Assembly: GCA_949482135.1 (NCBI GenBank)
Contig: CASYFC010000013.1
Location: 1 to 53,741 of the forward strand
Direction: 5' to 3'
Length of the DNA: 53,741 nucleotides
DNA from: an uncultured Clostridia bacterium
GTDB lineage: Bacteria > Bacillota > Clostridia > TANB77 > CAG-508
Part shown: positions 35,060 to 43,584 of the stretch, piece by piece
Numbering within the stretch: position 1 is the stretch's first letter
Layout: the number at the start of each line of letters is the position of its first letter
Notes under the pieces: model-generated
What the model was told of the DNA's origin: nothing
Seen by the model: only the letters and a program-made list of their open reading frames with translations
Database searches by the model: none
Position numbers and translations under genes: made by a program

Positions 35060-35926
35060 TTAATTTAATCCATATATATTTTGTTCAATTAATGTATTTA
35101 CTCTTTTTACTGTTCTTGGATTATCAGATTTTTTTGCATTTTCAATAAATTCAGGATGATTAATTAAAAAATCTTTCATAGAACCATCTGGGTCTTTTTT
35201 AAAGTTTCTTAACATTTCTAATTGTTCTGTGTTTATAATTCCAAGTTCTTTTGCCTTTTCAAATAAAGTTTCATCTATTTGTAGTAAAGATAAAACTTTA
35301 ACTCCATCATTTGTAAGTGTTTCAGTTCCACCTTGCATTCTATCTACTGCAAATATACTCCATACAATATTTGAACCTAAATTTTTGATTGCAGGAATCC
35401 AAGCTCTTGTAAAGCTAGCAGATTGATTTAACAAATCTGCTAGATGTAAGAATTTCTTACCTTTTATTTCAGAAACAGGTTTTGATTCTGAAAAATCTGG
35501 TAAGCTTTCAATTGTTGTTAAATCTTTATATATTGTTACATGAGGTTTATTTAAAAGATATGCCATAATATTTGAAAAATACCAATCTCTTCTTTCACCA
35601 CCAGAAATGTAGTCTATATCATCAATATTAATATTTCTTTCAATATATGATTTCATTTCATCAATTACATATTTATAAATTTCGTTTGTTTCGTAATGGT
35701 TTAAGACTTTTTTAAAGATATGTTCTGGAATATCATTCTTATCTTCATTTTTTAATTCATTATCAATAAAGGCAAGTAAGTTTTTAGAATCTTCTTCACT
35801 TCCATAAAGATAATCAGCATTTATAAAATAAGGACCAATTTTTCCAGATGTATACCAAAATGGATTATTTTCTTCTGCAACTTTAAAAGCATGTGTTTCA
35901 AAAAGCAATGACATTAATTTACTCAT
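35060..35926 (-). CDS. Orotate phosphoribosyltransferase-like protein
   Basis: 288 residues, longer than the usual 190-210 of PyrE. WYTSGKIGPYFINADYLYG near 24-42 resembles the family's substrate-binding N-terminal segment, and ISGGERRDWYFS near 107-118 resembles a form seen in clostridial proteins annotated as orotate phosphoribosyltransferase. The usual PRPP loop (acidic pair followed by TTGGT-like residues) is not plain; FLHLADLLNQSASFTRAW near 160 takes its place. The pyrC-pyrF-pyrK-pyrD cluster two kilobases away supports a role in UMP synthesis, but on the other strand. The extra C-terminal 60 residues are helical. GGAGGT site before ATG. Confidence 0.65.
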   Translation of the reverse strand: MSKLMSLLFETHAFKVAEENNPFWYTSGKIGPYFINADYLYGSEEDSKNLLAFIDNELKNEDKNDIPEHIFKKVLNHYETNEIYKYVIDEMKSYIERNINIDDIDYISGGERRDWYFSNIMAYLLNKPHVTIYKDLTTIESLPDFSESKPVSEIKGKKFLHLADLLNQSASFTRAWIPAIKNLGSNIVWSIFAVDRMQGGTETLTNDGVKVLSLLQIDETLFEKAKELGIINTEQLEMLRNFKKDPDGSMKDFLINHPEFIENAKKSDNPRTVKRVNTLIEQNIYGLN

Positions 35927-35945
35927 ATTATTTTACCTCCAATAA

Positions 35946-35971
35946 TTTACTATATTCTATGATATAGTAAA
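35946..35971. promoter_or_regulatory. Operator-like palindrome at the pyrE-like gene
   Basis: Perfect 10-bp arms (35946-35955, 35962-35971) just upstream of the gene's ribosome site. On the minus strand a TTGACT at about 35977-35982 could serve as -35, which would place the palindrome across the -10 and start. Too A/T-rich to act as terminator and lacking a T-tract. Confidence 0.45.
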
Positions 35972-35987
35972 TAAAAATAAAAGTCAA

Positions 35988-36013
35988 TAAAAAAGAGGGG
36001 GCCAATCAGCCCC
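35988..36013 (-). terminator. Terminator whose hairpin holds the stop codon
   Basis: On the minus strand GGGGCT-GATT-GGCCCC (arms 36008-36013 and 35998-36003) is followed by six T residues. The TGA stop codon of the membrane protein gene (36006-36008) lies at the top of this hairpin. Confidence 0.8.
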
Positions 36014-36359
36014 ACAACTCAGATATAAATAATGCAATTGCTATGATACATATTCCAAGTAGGAATATAATAAGTATGCCCCCAGCTCCAGCCATCATTC
36101 CCCCAAAACAATGTAAGATGAAAAATAAAAATCTCATAAAGAAGGTGTCCCATGGACTGGCTGGAGTCTGGAAGAAGGAGACTACTCCAATAATCATACC
36201 AATGAGAGCTCCCAAAGCAAATGATGCGCAAATGAAATTTTCAGACTCAGCGATGTTACTAATTTTTCTTTTCAGCCGTGTTATGTTCTGAGTTCTTTTG
36301 GCTTTCTGGTTTTTCTTGCTAATGGTGTATACGCTACTTTTTTTATTGATTATGTTCAT
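36006..36359 (-). CDS. Hypothetical membrane protein
   Basis: 117 residues, not recognised. A basic N terminus (about 1-38, rich in K, R, N, S) is followed by three hydrophobic segments (about 43-62, 70-88 and 90-112), the last with GGMMAGAGGILIIFLLG. Base composition is clearly higher in G+C than around it, so it is probably acquired. It is divergent from the gene at 36567, with near-identical promoters, which hints that the two work together. Confidence 0.65.
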   Translation of the reverse strand: MNIINKKSSVYTISKKNQKAKRTQNITRLKRKISNIAESENFICASFALGALIGMIIGVVSFFQTPASPWDTFFMRFLFFILHCFGGMMAGAGGILIIFLLGICIIAIALFISELWG

Positions 36360-36400
36360 AGTTTTCCTCCAGTTAATCTGATATTTTTGTTACAATATAT

Positions 36401-36429
36401 ATTATATCATAAATTACTAAAAATTTCAA
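36401..36429 (-). promoter_or_regulatory. Promoter of the membrane protein gene
   Basis: On the minus strand TTGAAA (36424-36429), 17-base spacer, TATAAT (36401-36406). Nearly a mirror image of the divergent promoter at 36458-36486. Confidence 0.75.
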
Positions 36430-36457
36430 ACTATTAAGGGGGACAGATATAAAATTG

Positions 36458-36486
36458 TTGAAATTAACATAATCCTATGATATAAT
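36458..36486 (+). promoter_or_regulatory. Promoter of the gene at 36567
   Basis: TTGAAA (36458-36463), 17-base spacer, TATAAT (36481-36486). The flanking ATGATATAATAT also occurs on the other strand at 36399-36410. Confidence 0.75.
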
Positions 36487-36566
36487 ATATTTTCAAAAAA
36501 TCTTTAAAGTTTAACCGCAGGCCTATAAAAATAATCTTTATTTAAATAAATGAAGGAGTTGATATT

Positions 36567-37127
36567 ATGAGTTCTTTTCGTAATAATGAGCATGCAAACA
36601 AATACTTTTTAGAGCGGATGAAAAACATTTTTGTAGATAGAGGAGTATATAAAGGTGTAGAAACTTTTGAAGAATATCTTAATCACAGATATAGAAATAA
36701 CTGTTATTGGTATAGTGCTACTGCAATCATAGGTATGCTTGAAAATGATTACTTGGTTCGTGGAAGCATTTCACTTTCTTATGATTGGATGTGGAGTGAT
36801 GGAGGCTATGAACATGGTTGGGTGGAATTTACTCTTCAAGGAAAAGAGTATGTCTTTGATTCTAGATGTAATGGAGTTGCTTTAAAACAGGAATGGTATG
36901 AGGAGTTTAAACCTAAAAATATTGTAAAATATACCAAACAGCAAATATTAAATACTGTTTTTATTTCTGAAAAAATGACGTATTTGCAAGACGGAACATA
37001 TCAGATATCAGATGCATATGAAAAAAAAGATGAATGCAATCTTTATAATCCATATGCAAGAGCAAAGATTCATTTTGAAAATGGTAAAATTAAATTTTTC
37101 ACTGCATTTAGAGAGTTTTGTAATTAA
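36567..37127 (+). CDS. Possible transglutaminase/papain-fold cysteine hydrolase
   Basis: 186 residues, not assigned to a family with certainty. It shows a Cys-His-Asp order like that of transglutaminase-like peptidases: NNCYWYSATAIIGML (Cys near 52), then YEHGWVEFTLQGKEYVFDSRCNG (His near 91, Asp near 106), where a His-x-Trp-Val-Glu strand runs into a strand ending in Asp. No signal peptide, so it would act in the cytoplasm. GGAG site before ATG. The promoter lies 80 bases upstream. Accessory gene, with a divergent membrane protein as likely partner. Confidence 0.6.
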   Translation: MSSFRNNEHANKYFLERMKNIFVDRGVYKGVETFEEYLNHRYRNNCYWYSATAIIGMLENDYLVRGSISLSYDWMWSDGGYEHGWVEFTLQGKEYVFDSRCNGVALKQEWYEEFKPKNIVKYTKQQILNTVFISEKMTYLQDGTYQISDAYEKKDECNLYNPYARAKIHFENGKIKFFTAFREFCN

Positions 37128-37140
37128 ACAAAAAGTAAAT

Positions 37141-37181
37141 AAAAATGGTTGGTAAAGCATATGCTATACCAATCATTTTTT
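37141..37181 (+). terminator. Terminator before pyrC
   Basis: 14-bp arms (37141-37154, 37167-37180), one G-U pair, running into T residues. It falls inside a longer open frame in phase with pyrC, further evidence that pyrC starts downstream. Confidence 0.85.
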
Positions 37182-37193
37182 ATTATGAGAATG

Positions 37194-37222
37194 TTGAAAA
37201 TTATTTTTATAAATGATAGAAT
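37194..37222 (+). promoter_or_regulatory. pyr operon promoter
   Basis: TTGAAA (37194-37199), 17-base spacer, TAGAAT (37217-37222), 26 bases before the pyrC ATG. With a start near 37230 the leader is under 20 bases, too short for a PyrR attenuator. Confidence 0.7.
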
Positions 37223-37247
37223 GAAAAAAATTATTGTGGAGGTAAAT

Positions 37248-38522
37248 ATGAATATTTTATTAAAAAATGGAACAGTAGTTGATTATGCAAGTAAAACTAA
37301 TGAAAATTTAGATATTTTAATAGAGAATGATAAAATAAAACAAATAGCAAAAACTATTACTGTACAAGCAGATAGAGTAATTGATTGTACAGGTTATATT
37401 ATTATGCCTGGAATGATAGATATGCATTGTCATTTAAGAGAACCAGGAGGAGAACATAAAGAAACGATAGAAACAGGAGCAAAAAGCGCTGTTGCTGGTG
37501 GATTTACTACAATTTGTCCTATGCCAAATACTAATCCAACACCAGATAGCGCTATTGTTTTGGAACAAATTATTAAAAGAGCAAAAGAAGTTAACCTTTG
37601 TAATATATTACCATTTTCAAGTGTAACAAAAGGTGAAAAAGGACAAGAATTAGTAGATTTCAAATCACAATTAGAAGCGGGAGCAATTGCATTTTCAGAT
37701 GATGGAATGCCAGTAGAAAATGCTGCTATGATTAGAGATGCTATGATAGAAGCTAATAAATTAGGAAGTTTTGTTTCAGAACATTGTGAAGAAAAATCAG
37801 TATCAGCAGGAGCAATAAATGCAGGTGAAGTAGCAGATAGATTAGGAGTAAAAGGCGTTTTACCAGAAGCAGAAGAAATAATGGCTGCAAGAGATATTGT
37901 TATTGCTGAAACAAATAATTTACATACTCATATTTGCCATATAAGTACAAAAACATCAGTTGATATGATAAGAAGTGCTAAAAATAGAGGAGTAAATGTG
38001 ACTTGCGAAACATGTCCACATTATTATAGTTTTACAGTAGATGAAGTTTTAGAATCTGGCGTAAATGCAAAAATGAATCCTCCACTAAGAGACGAAAAAG
38101 ATAGATTAGCAATAATAGAAGGTATAAAAGACGGAACAATTGATTGTATAATAACAGATCATGCTCCTCACGCAGAAGAAGAAAAAGCAAAAGGTTTAGA
38201 AAAAGCGCCAAATGGAATTATAGGATTTGAAACGGCATTGGGAGCTACTGTTACAAATTTAATAGAAACTGGATATATATCATATTTAGATATGGCTCGT
38301 GTTATGTCATATAATCCTGCAAAATTATTAGGAATAGATAGAGGAGAAATTGCAGAAGGAAAAATTGCAGATATAACAATATTTGATCCAAATAGAGAAT
38401 ATGTATTTTTAAAAGATAAAATAGTTTCAAAATCCAAAAATACACCTTGGATAGATAAAAGATTAAAAGGTCAAGTTAGATACACAATAGTAAGTGGAAG
38501 AGTTGTATATGAGAGAGGTTAA
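37248..38522 (+). CDS. pyrC: Dihydroorotase PyrC
   Basis: 424 residues from the ATG at 37248 (GGAGGT at 37238-37243). Closes N-carbamoyl-aspartate to dihydroorotate. Class I amidohydrolase: metal motif DMHCHLREPGGEHKETIETG near 57-76, FSDDGMPV near 152, EHCE near 180, HICHIST near 229, and the catalytic aspartate in CIITDHAPHAEEE near 300. First gene of a cluster with pyrF, pyrK and pyrD. No pyrB, carA or carB in the window. Confidence 0.95.
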   Translation: MNILLKNGTVVDYASKTNENLDILIENDKIKQIAKTITVQADRVIDCTGYIIMPGMIDMHCHLREPGGEHKETIETGAKSAVAGGFTTICPMPNTNPTPDSAIVLEQIIKRAKEVNLCNILPFSSVTKGEKGQELVDFKSQLEAGAIAFSDDGMPVENAAMIRDAMIEANKLGSFVSEHCEEKSVSAGAINAGEVADRLGVKGVLPEAEEIMAARDIVIAETNNLHTHICHISTKTSVDMIRSAKNRGVNVTCETCPHYYSFTVDEVLESGVNAKMNPPLRDEKDRLAIIEGIKDGTIDCIITDHAPHAEEEKAKGLEKAPNGIIGFETALGATVTNLIETGYISYLDMARVMSYNPAKLLGIDRGEIAEGKIADITIFDPNREYVFLKDKIVSKSKNTPWIDKRLKGQVRYTIVSGRVVYERG

Positions 38523-38524
38523 AA

Positions 38525-39448
38525 ATGAAGAATGCAATTGATTTATTAATAGATAAAATTAAAGAAACTGGAAATCCTACAGTTATAGGATTAGATCCAA
38601 GATATGAAATGCTACCAGAATGCATAAAAGAAAAATATGGAACAGATGTTAAAAGTGTTTGTGAAGGAATATTAGAATATAATAAAGCTTTAATAGATAC
38701 CATATATGATATAGTTCCCGCTGTAAAACCACAAATAGCATTTTACGAAATGTTTGGAATAGAAGGAATGAAATGTTTTAAAGAAACATGCAAATATGCA
38801 AAACAAAAAGGAATGATTGTTATTGCTGACATAAAAAGAGGAGATATAGGAACAACAGCTAGTGGTTATTCTAATGCTTATTTAGGAAAAACATTAGTTG
38901 GAGAAAATGAAGAAAGTTTTTATGATATTGATTTTGTAACAGTAAATCCATATCTTGGAATTGATGGTGTAAAACCATTTATAGATGATTGCAAAAAGTA
39001 TAATAAAGGAATATTTGTACTTGTAAAAACTTCAAATAAATCTTCAGGAGAACTACAAGATTTAAAATTAGAAGATGGAAGAACTATTTATGAAAAAGTT
39101 GCTGAACTTGTTAATTCTTGGGGAGAAGAACTTATTGGTGAATATGGATATAGTAGTGTTTCAGCAGTTGTTGGAGCAACTTATCCAGTTCAAATAAAAG
39201 AATTAAGAGAAATTATGCCTAAATCTTATTTCTTAATTCCAGGTTATGGTGCTCAAGGTGGAAAAGCAGAAGATATAGCATTAGGATTTAAAAATGGTTT
39301 AGGTGGAATTGTAAATGCTTCAAGAAGCTTGATGTGTGCTTATAAATCTGATAGATGGAAAAATGTATATTCAGATAGCCAATATGCACAAGCAACAAGA
39401 GCTGAGGCTATTCGTATGAGAGATGAATTAAATCAATCTATAAAATAA
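38525..39448 (+). CDS. pyrF: Orotidine 5'-phosphate decarboxylase PyrF
   Basis: 307 residues, the longer type II form. Decarboxylates OMP to UMP. VIGLDPRYEMLP near 18-29, VKPQIAFYEMFG near 65 and the catalytic VIADIKRGDIGTTA near 99-112 (Lys-Asp pair present). YLIPGYGAQGG near 238 binds phosphate. Two bases after pyrC. Confidence 0.95.
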   Translation: MKNAIDLLIDKIKETGNPTVIGLDPRYEMLPECIKEKYGTDVKSVCEGILEYNKALIDTIYDIVPAVKPQIAFYEMFGIEGMKCFKETCKYAKQKGMIVIADIKRGDIGTTASGYSNAYLGKTLVGENEESFYDIDFVTVNPYLGIDGVKPFIDDCKKYNKGIFVLVKTSNKSSGELQDLKLEDGRTIYEKVAELVNSWGEELIGEYGYSSVSAVVGATYPVQIKELREIMPKSYFLIPGYGAQGGKAEDIALGFKNGLGGIVNASRSLMCAYKSDRWKNVYSDSQYAQATRAEAIRMRDELNQSIK

Positions 39449-39468
39449 ATATAAGGGAGAAAGACAAT

Positions 39469-40287
39469 ATGTTAGAAATTGAGACATCAAAAAAAGGTGC
39501 AGAACTTATTTCTGTAAAATCAAAAGGATTTGAAAAAATGCATGATGGTGAAAGTTTTTGGAATAGACATAGTCCAGTGCTTTTTCCAATTGTTGGAAAA
39601 CTAAAAGATGGAAAAACTTCTATTGAAGGAAAAATATATGAAATGGGACAACATGGGTTTGCAAGAGATATGGAATTTGAAGAACTTGGAGAACATTCTT
39701 ATGTTTTGAAATCAAATGAAGAAACCAAAAAGAAATTTCCTTTTGATTTTGAATTATATATTTTATATAGTGTATCAGGAAATAAATTAACTACTAAATA
39801 TAAAGTTGTTAATAAAAGTGATAGACAAATGATATTTGGATTAGGTGGACATCCAGCATACAGATGTGAATATTCAACAGGAAAATATAGATTAGAATTT
39901 CATGATGTTGAAGACGAAATTGAAATTTATCAATTGCAAGATGGATTATTAAAAATTAATCCAGAAAAACTAAATAAATTCATAAGAGAAAATAGAATAT
40001 TTTTAGATAATAAAACCTTTGAAAACGATGCTATTATCATGAAAAATATAAAGTCGAGTAAAGTTTATTTGAAAACTGAATCCAAAACAGTATTAAGCTT
40101 TGAGTTTGAAAAATTTCCATATTTAGCAATTTGGTCAAAGCCAGAAGCACCATTTATATGTATAGAACCTTGGTTTAATACTGCAGATAAAGTGGATTCA
40201 AATGGAATTTTTGAAGAAAAAGAAGATTTAATTGAATTAAATCCAAATCAAAAATTTGAAGCTGAGTATAGTGTAAATTTTTTTTAA
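39469..40287 (+). CDS. Aldose 1-epimerase family protein (LacX-like)
   Basis: 272 residues of the galactose-mutarotase fold. FPIVGKLKDG, QHGFARDMEFE (His near 64) and GLGGHPAYRCE (His near 127) match the two catalytic-histidine regions of the LacX-like branch. These proteins are thought to interconvert anomers of sugars or sugar phosphates. It lies within the pyr cluster by position (20 bases after pyrF, 43 before pyrK), with no obvious link to pyrimidine synthesis. Confidence 0.85.
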   Translation: MLEIETSKKGAELISVKSKGFEKMHDGESFWNRHSPVLFPIVGKLKDGKTSIEGKIYEMGQHGFARDMEFEELGEHSYVLKSNEETKKKFPFDFELYILYSVSGNKLTTKYKVVNKSDRQMIFGLGGHPAYRCEYSTGKYRLEFHDVEDEIEIYQLQDGLLKINPEKLNKFIRENRIFLDNKTFENDAIIMKNIKSSKVYLKTESKTVLSFEFEKFPYLAIWSKPEAPFICIEPWFNTADKVDSNGIFEEKEDLIELNPNQKFEAEYSVNFF

Positions 40288-40330
40288 ATTAAATAAACAT
40301 ATGTATTAAAATGGACATGAAGGAGGAGTT

Positions 40331-41116
40331 ATGGGAGTAAAAGTTAATTGTAAATTGTTAAAAAAAGAAGAGATTGTAAATGGAATTTATAAATATACAG
40401 TAAATGCTCCAGAAATTGCAAATCTTGCAAAACCAGGACAATTTCTAGAAATAAAAGTTTCAGAAACAGGAGAACCTTTTTTAAGAAGACCTATAAGTAT
40501 TTATAATATAAATAAAGAATTAGATGAAGTAGAGTTTATTTTCCAAGTAAAAGGAAGAGGAACAGAACTATTATCAAAAATAGAAATAGGAAAAGAAATT
40601 GATATAATGGGGCCTTTAGGAAAAGGGTGTTATGATGTAAAAGAGTACAATAATGTTGCAATTATTGGTGGTGGAATTGGAATTTATCCATTATATGAGC
40701 TTACAAAACAGTTAAAAGGAAAAGCAAATTTAAATGTATATTTAGGATTTAGAGATAAATCTTTAGTTACATGTGAAAAAGAATTTGAAGAAATCGGATT
40801 AAATAAATTAGTTGTAACAACAGATGATGGAAGCTACAAAGAAAAAGGATTTGCAATTGATTTTATGAAAAAAGATATAGAAGAACATAAAGTGGATATG
40901 ATTTTTGCATGTGGACCACTTCCGATGCTTAAAGCAATAAGAGATTATGCAATAGCAAATAATATTCCTTGTCAAATATCTTTGGAAGAAAGAATGGGAT
41001 GCGGAATAGGAGCATGTCTAGGATGTGCAGTAAAGATTATATCTGAAGATGAAGTTGTTTATAAACATGTTTGCAAAGATGGACCTGTATTTTATGCAAA
41101 AGAAGTAGAATTTTAG
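40331..41116 (+). CDS. pyrK: Dihydroorotate dehydrogenase electron transfer subunit PyrK
   Basis: 261 residues. Ferredoxin-reductase fold: FAD-binding FLRRPISIYNI near 50-60, NAD-binding AIIGGGIGIYPLYEL near 113-127 and the C-terminal 2Fe-2S site with MGCGIGACLGCAV near 218-230 plus a later cysteine (KHVCKDGP). It passes electrons from dihydroorotate oxidation to NAD. Strong AGGAGG site. Confidence 0.95.
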   Translation: MGVKVNCKLLKKEEIVNGIYKYTVNAPEIANLAKPGQFLEIKVSETGEPFLRRPISIYNINKELDEVEFIFQVKGRGTELLSKIEIGKEIDIMGPLGKGCYDVKEYNNVAIIGGGIGIYPLYELTKQLKGKANLNVYLGFRDKSLVTCEKEFEEIGLNKLVVTTDDGSYKEKGFAIDFMKKDIEEHKVDMIFACGPLPMLKAIRDYAIANNIPCQISLEERMGCGIGACLGCAVKIISEDEVVYKHVCKDGPVFYAKEVEF

Positions 41117-41129
41117 AAGGGAGAATATT

Positions 41130-42041
41130 ATGAATACAGAAGTTAATTTATGTGGTATTAAAATGAAAAATCCAGTAACTGTAGCATCTGGCACTTTTGG
41201 ATATGGAAGAGAATATGCAGATTATATAGATTTAAATAAATTAGGTGGAATAATAACAAAAGGAACATCATTAAAATTGAGAACAGGAAATCAATCTCCA
41301 AGAATTTGTGAAGTTCCAGGAGGAATGCTTAATAGTATAGGACTTCAAAACCCAGGAGTTGAATATTTTGCTCAAAATGATTTACCTTGGCTTAGAAAAT
41401 TTGATACAAAAATTATTGTAAATGCCTGTGGTAGCACAATTGAAGAATATGTTGAACTTTGTAGAATTTTAAATACATTAGATATAGATGGGGTTGAATT
41501 AAATTTATCTTGTCCAAATGTTAAAGCAGGATGTTTAGCTTTTGGAACTTCTTATGAAGGTGTAAAAGAAGTTACTTCTCAAGTTAGAAAAGTTTTAACC
41601 AATAAACCGTTAATAGTAAAATTAACACCAAATGTAACAGATATAACAGCACCTGCAAGAGGTGCTGAAGATGCAGGTGCTGATGGTGTTTCTGGTATAA
41701 ATACATTACTTGGAATGAAAATTGATATAGATAAAAAAAGACCAGTTTTAGCTAATAATACAGGAGGATATTCAGGACCTGGAATAAGAGCAGTAGGGGT
41801 TAGATGTGTATATCAAATGGCACAAGCAGTAAATATCCCAGTTTTAGGAATGGGAGGAATTACATGTGGTGATGATGCAATTGAATATATGATTGCAGGA
41901 GCAACTGCTGTATCAATTGGTGCAGGAAATTTTGCTGATCCCGAAACAAGTATAAAAACAATTGAAGGAATAGAAAAATACATGAAAAAACATAATATAG
42001 AAGACATTAATTCAATTATAGGAACAGTTAAGATGAATTAA
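41130..42041 (+). CDS. pyrD: Dihydroorotate dehydrogenase B, catalytic subunit PyrD
   Basis: 303 residues. FMN-binding barrel: NPVTVASGTFGYG near 14-26, GIITKGTSLKLRTGN near 39, the active-site region ELNLSCPNVKAG near 125-136 with the class 1B catalytic cysteine, PLIVKLTPNVTDI near 155 and GMGGITCGDDAIEYMIAGA near 236. Partner of PyrK, 13 bases downstream of it. Last gene of the pyr set. Confidence 0.95.
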   Translation: MNTEVNLCGIKMKNPVTVASGTFGYGREYADYIDLNKLGGIITKGTSLKLRTGNQSPRICEVPGGMLNSIGLQNPGVEYFAQNDLPWLRKFDTKIIVNACGSTIEEYVELCRILNTLDIDGVELNLSCPNVKAGCLAFGTSYEGVKEVTSQVRKVLTNKPLIVKLTPNVTDITAPARGAEDAGADGVSGINTLLGMKIDIDKKRPVLANNTGGYSGPGIRAVGVRCVYQMAQAVNIPVLGMGGITCGDDAIEYMIAGATAVSIGAGNFADPETSIKTIEGIEKYMKKHNIEDINSIIGTVKMN

Positions 42042-42065
42042 CATAGAAAGGAATGTGAAATAGCA

Positions 42066-42593
42066 ATGATATTAGTGATATTTATACTTATATTAATTGT
42101 ACTAGTTATATTAGAATTCAATAAATTTGTAGTACTAAAAAATAAAATTAAACAATCAAAATCATCAATTGAAGTATATTTAAATCAAAGATTTGATTTA
42201 ATTCCAAATTTAGTTGAATGTGTAAAAGGTTATGCGAAACATGAAGACATTGTTTACACCAAAATTGCTCAAATGCGCTCTGAATTTTCAAATGCTAAAG
42301 ATTTGAAGGTTGGTTCTGAGTTAAATTCAGAAATGAAACAAATAATGGCGATTGGAGAAAATAATCCAGATTTAAAATCAAGTGAACAATTTGTTAATCT
42401 ACAAAAAAATATAACTAAAATGGAAAGTCAGTTGCAAGCTGCAAGAAGAATATATAATGGTGATGTAACTTTATATAATACTTCAATATCAACATTTCCA
42501 AGTAATATTTTTGCAAGTATATTTGGATTTAAAAAAGAAGACTTATTTGAAATTGAAGAATATAAAAAAGAAAATATTGAAATTGATTTATAA
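42066..42593 (+). CDS. LemA family protein
   Basis: 175 residues. N-terminal hydrophobic helix (about 2-17), then a long helical bundle with NQRFDLIPNLVECVKGYAKHE near 36-56, the LemA hallmark, and a coiled region. LemA proteins are membrane-anchored with the bundle on one side; function is unknown. Paired with the DUF3137 gene 16 bases downstream, as in many genomes. Confidence 0.9.
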   Translation: MILVIFILILIVLVILEFNKFVVLKNKIKQSKSSIEVYLNQRFDLIPNLVECVKGYAKHEDIVYTKIAQMRSEFSNAKDLKVGSELNSEMKQIMAIGENNPDLKSSEQFVNLQKNITKMESQLQAARRIYNGDVTLYNTSISTFPSNIFASIFGFKKEDLFEIEEYKKENIEIDL

Positions 42594-42609
42594 ATAGTGA
42601 GGAAAACTA

Positions 42610-43527
42610 ATGAAAAAAGAATTTGAAGAACTATATAGTGAAGTTTATGATGAATGTATAAATGAATTAAAGTTAGTAAAAAGCAAATTACATAAATTTT
42701 TACTAATATATATTTTAATTATGACCATTTTAAATTTAATTATATTTATAGTTGTAGATACAAAATCACTTGTTACAATTTCTATATCAATTTCTATGTT
42801 AATATTATTAGTGTTATATAGTAATGGAAGAAAAATATATAGTCAAAAATATAAAAACTGCGTAATAGGTGGATTAGTAAAAAAGTATAATGGTGATTTA
42901 CATTTTGATTCTGAAACAGGACTTGCAGTAATAGACTATAGAATGTCAAACTTTGATAATACATTTAAAGAATATTATTCAGAAGACAGAATATATGGTA
43001 AATTAGAAAATGAAACTTCAATACAACTTTCTGAAATAGCAACTTATGATGTAAGACACTATGTTGATGAAAATAATGAAAATAAAACTGAGAAAACACA
43101 AACTTTTAGAGGACTTTATGGAGTTGTGAAATTAGAAAAAAATCCACTAATAACAGCAACAATTATAGGAGATAGTATAACTAAAAGATACAATAAAAAA
43201 AGAGTTGAAGTAGATTCTTCTGAATTTGAAAAATATTATGATTGTATAACAGATGATAAAGTAAGAACTATGGAAATTTTCACGTCTGATTTGATAGAAA
43301 AATATATAGATATTATGAATATAAATAAATATTTATTTGAAGTAAAGATAGAAAACAATATGCTTTATTTCAGATATAAATGTGGAGATGTATTTGAAGC
43401 TCCTGCATTTGGAATGGGACTAAATAAAGAATTTGTTAGAAAATATTATAAATTAATATTTTATCCATTGGAAATAATAGAAAAGACAGTAGAAAATATA
43501 TACGACTTTGTAGATTCAAAAAATTAG
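42610..43527 (+). CDS. DUF3137 domain membrane protein
   Basis: 305 residues. Two membrane helices near the N terminus (about 29-48 and 54-70) and a soluble domain with FRGLYGVVKLEKN near 165-177, which resembles the F-x-G-L-F-hxxxx motif of DUF3137. The usual neighbour is lemA, as here, which supports the assignment. The biochemical role is unknown. GAGGAAAA site before ATG. Confidence 0.75.
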   Translation: MKKEFEELYSEVYDECINELKLVKSKLHKFLLIYILIMTILNLIIFIVVDTKSLVTISISISMLILLVLYSNGRKIYSQKYKNCVIGGLVKKYNGDLHFDSETGLAVIDYRMSNFDNTFKEYYSEDRIYGKLENETSIQLSEIATYDVRHYVDENNENKTEKTQTFRGLYGVVKLEKNPLITATIIGDSITKRYNKKRVEVDSSEFEKYYDCITDDKVRTMEIFTSDLIEKYIDIMNINKYLFEVKIENNMLYFRYKCGDVFEAPAFGMGLNKEFVRKYYKLIFYPLEIIEKTVENIYDFVDSKN

Positions 43528-43530
43528 GTA

Positions 43531-43559
43531 TTGATTTATAAATAAAATTATGTTAATAT
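43531..43559 (+). promoter_or_regulatory. valS promoter
   Basis: TTGATT (43531-43536), 17-base spacer, TAATAT (43554-43559), about 25 bases before the T-box leader. Confidence 0.6.
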
Positions 43560-43584
43560 ATGAATATATTTTTTAACAACTATG

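Noticed and set aside
37149-37247. N-terminal extension of pyrC
   Set aside because: The extension runs through an intrinsic terminator (37141-37181) and the operon promoter; the ATG at 37248 has a GGAGGT site.
37223-37247. PyrR attenuator in the pyr leader
   Set aside because: The promoter-to-start distance is too short for an anti-antiterminator structure.
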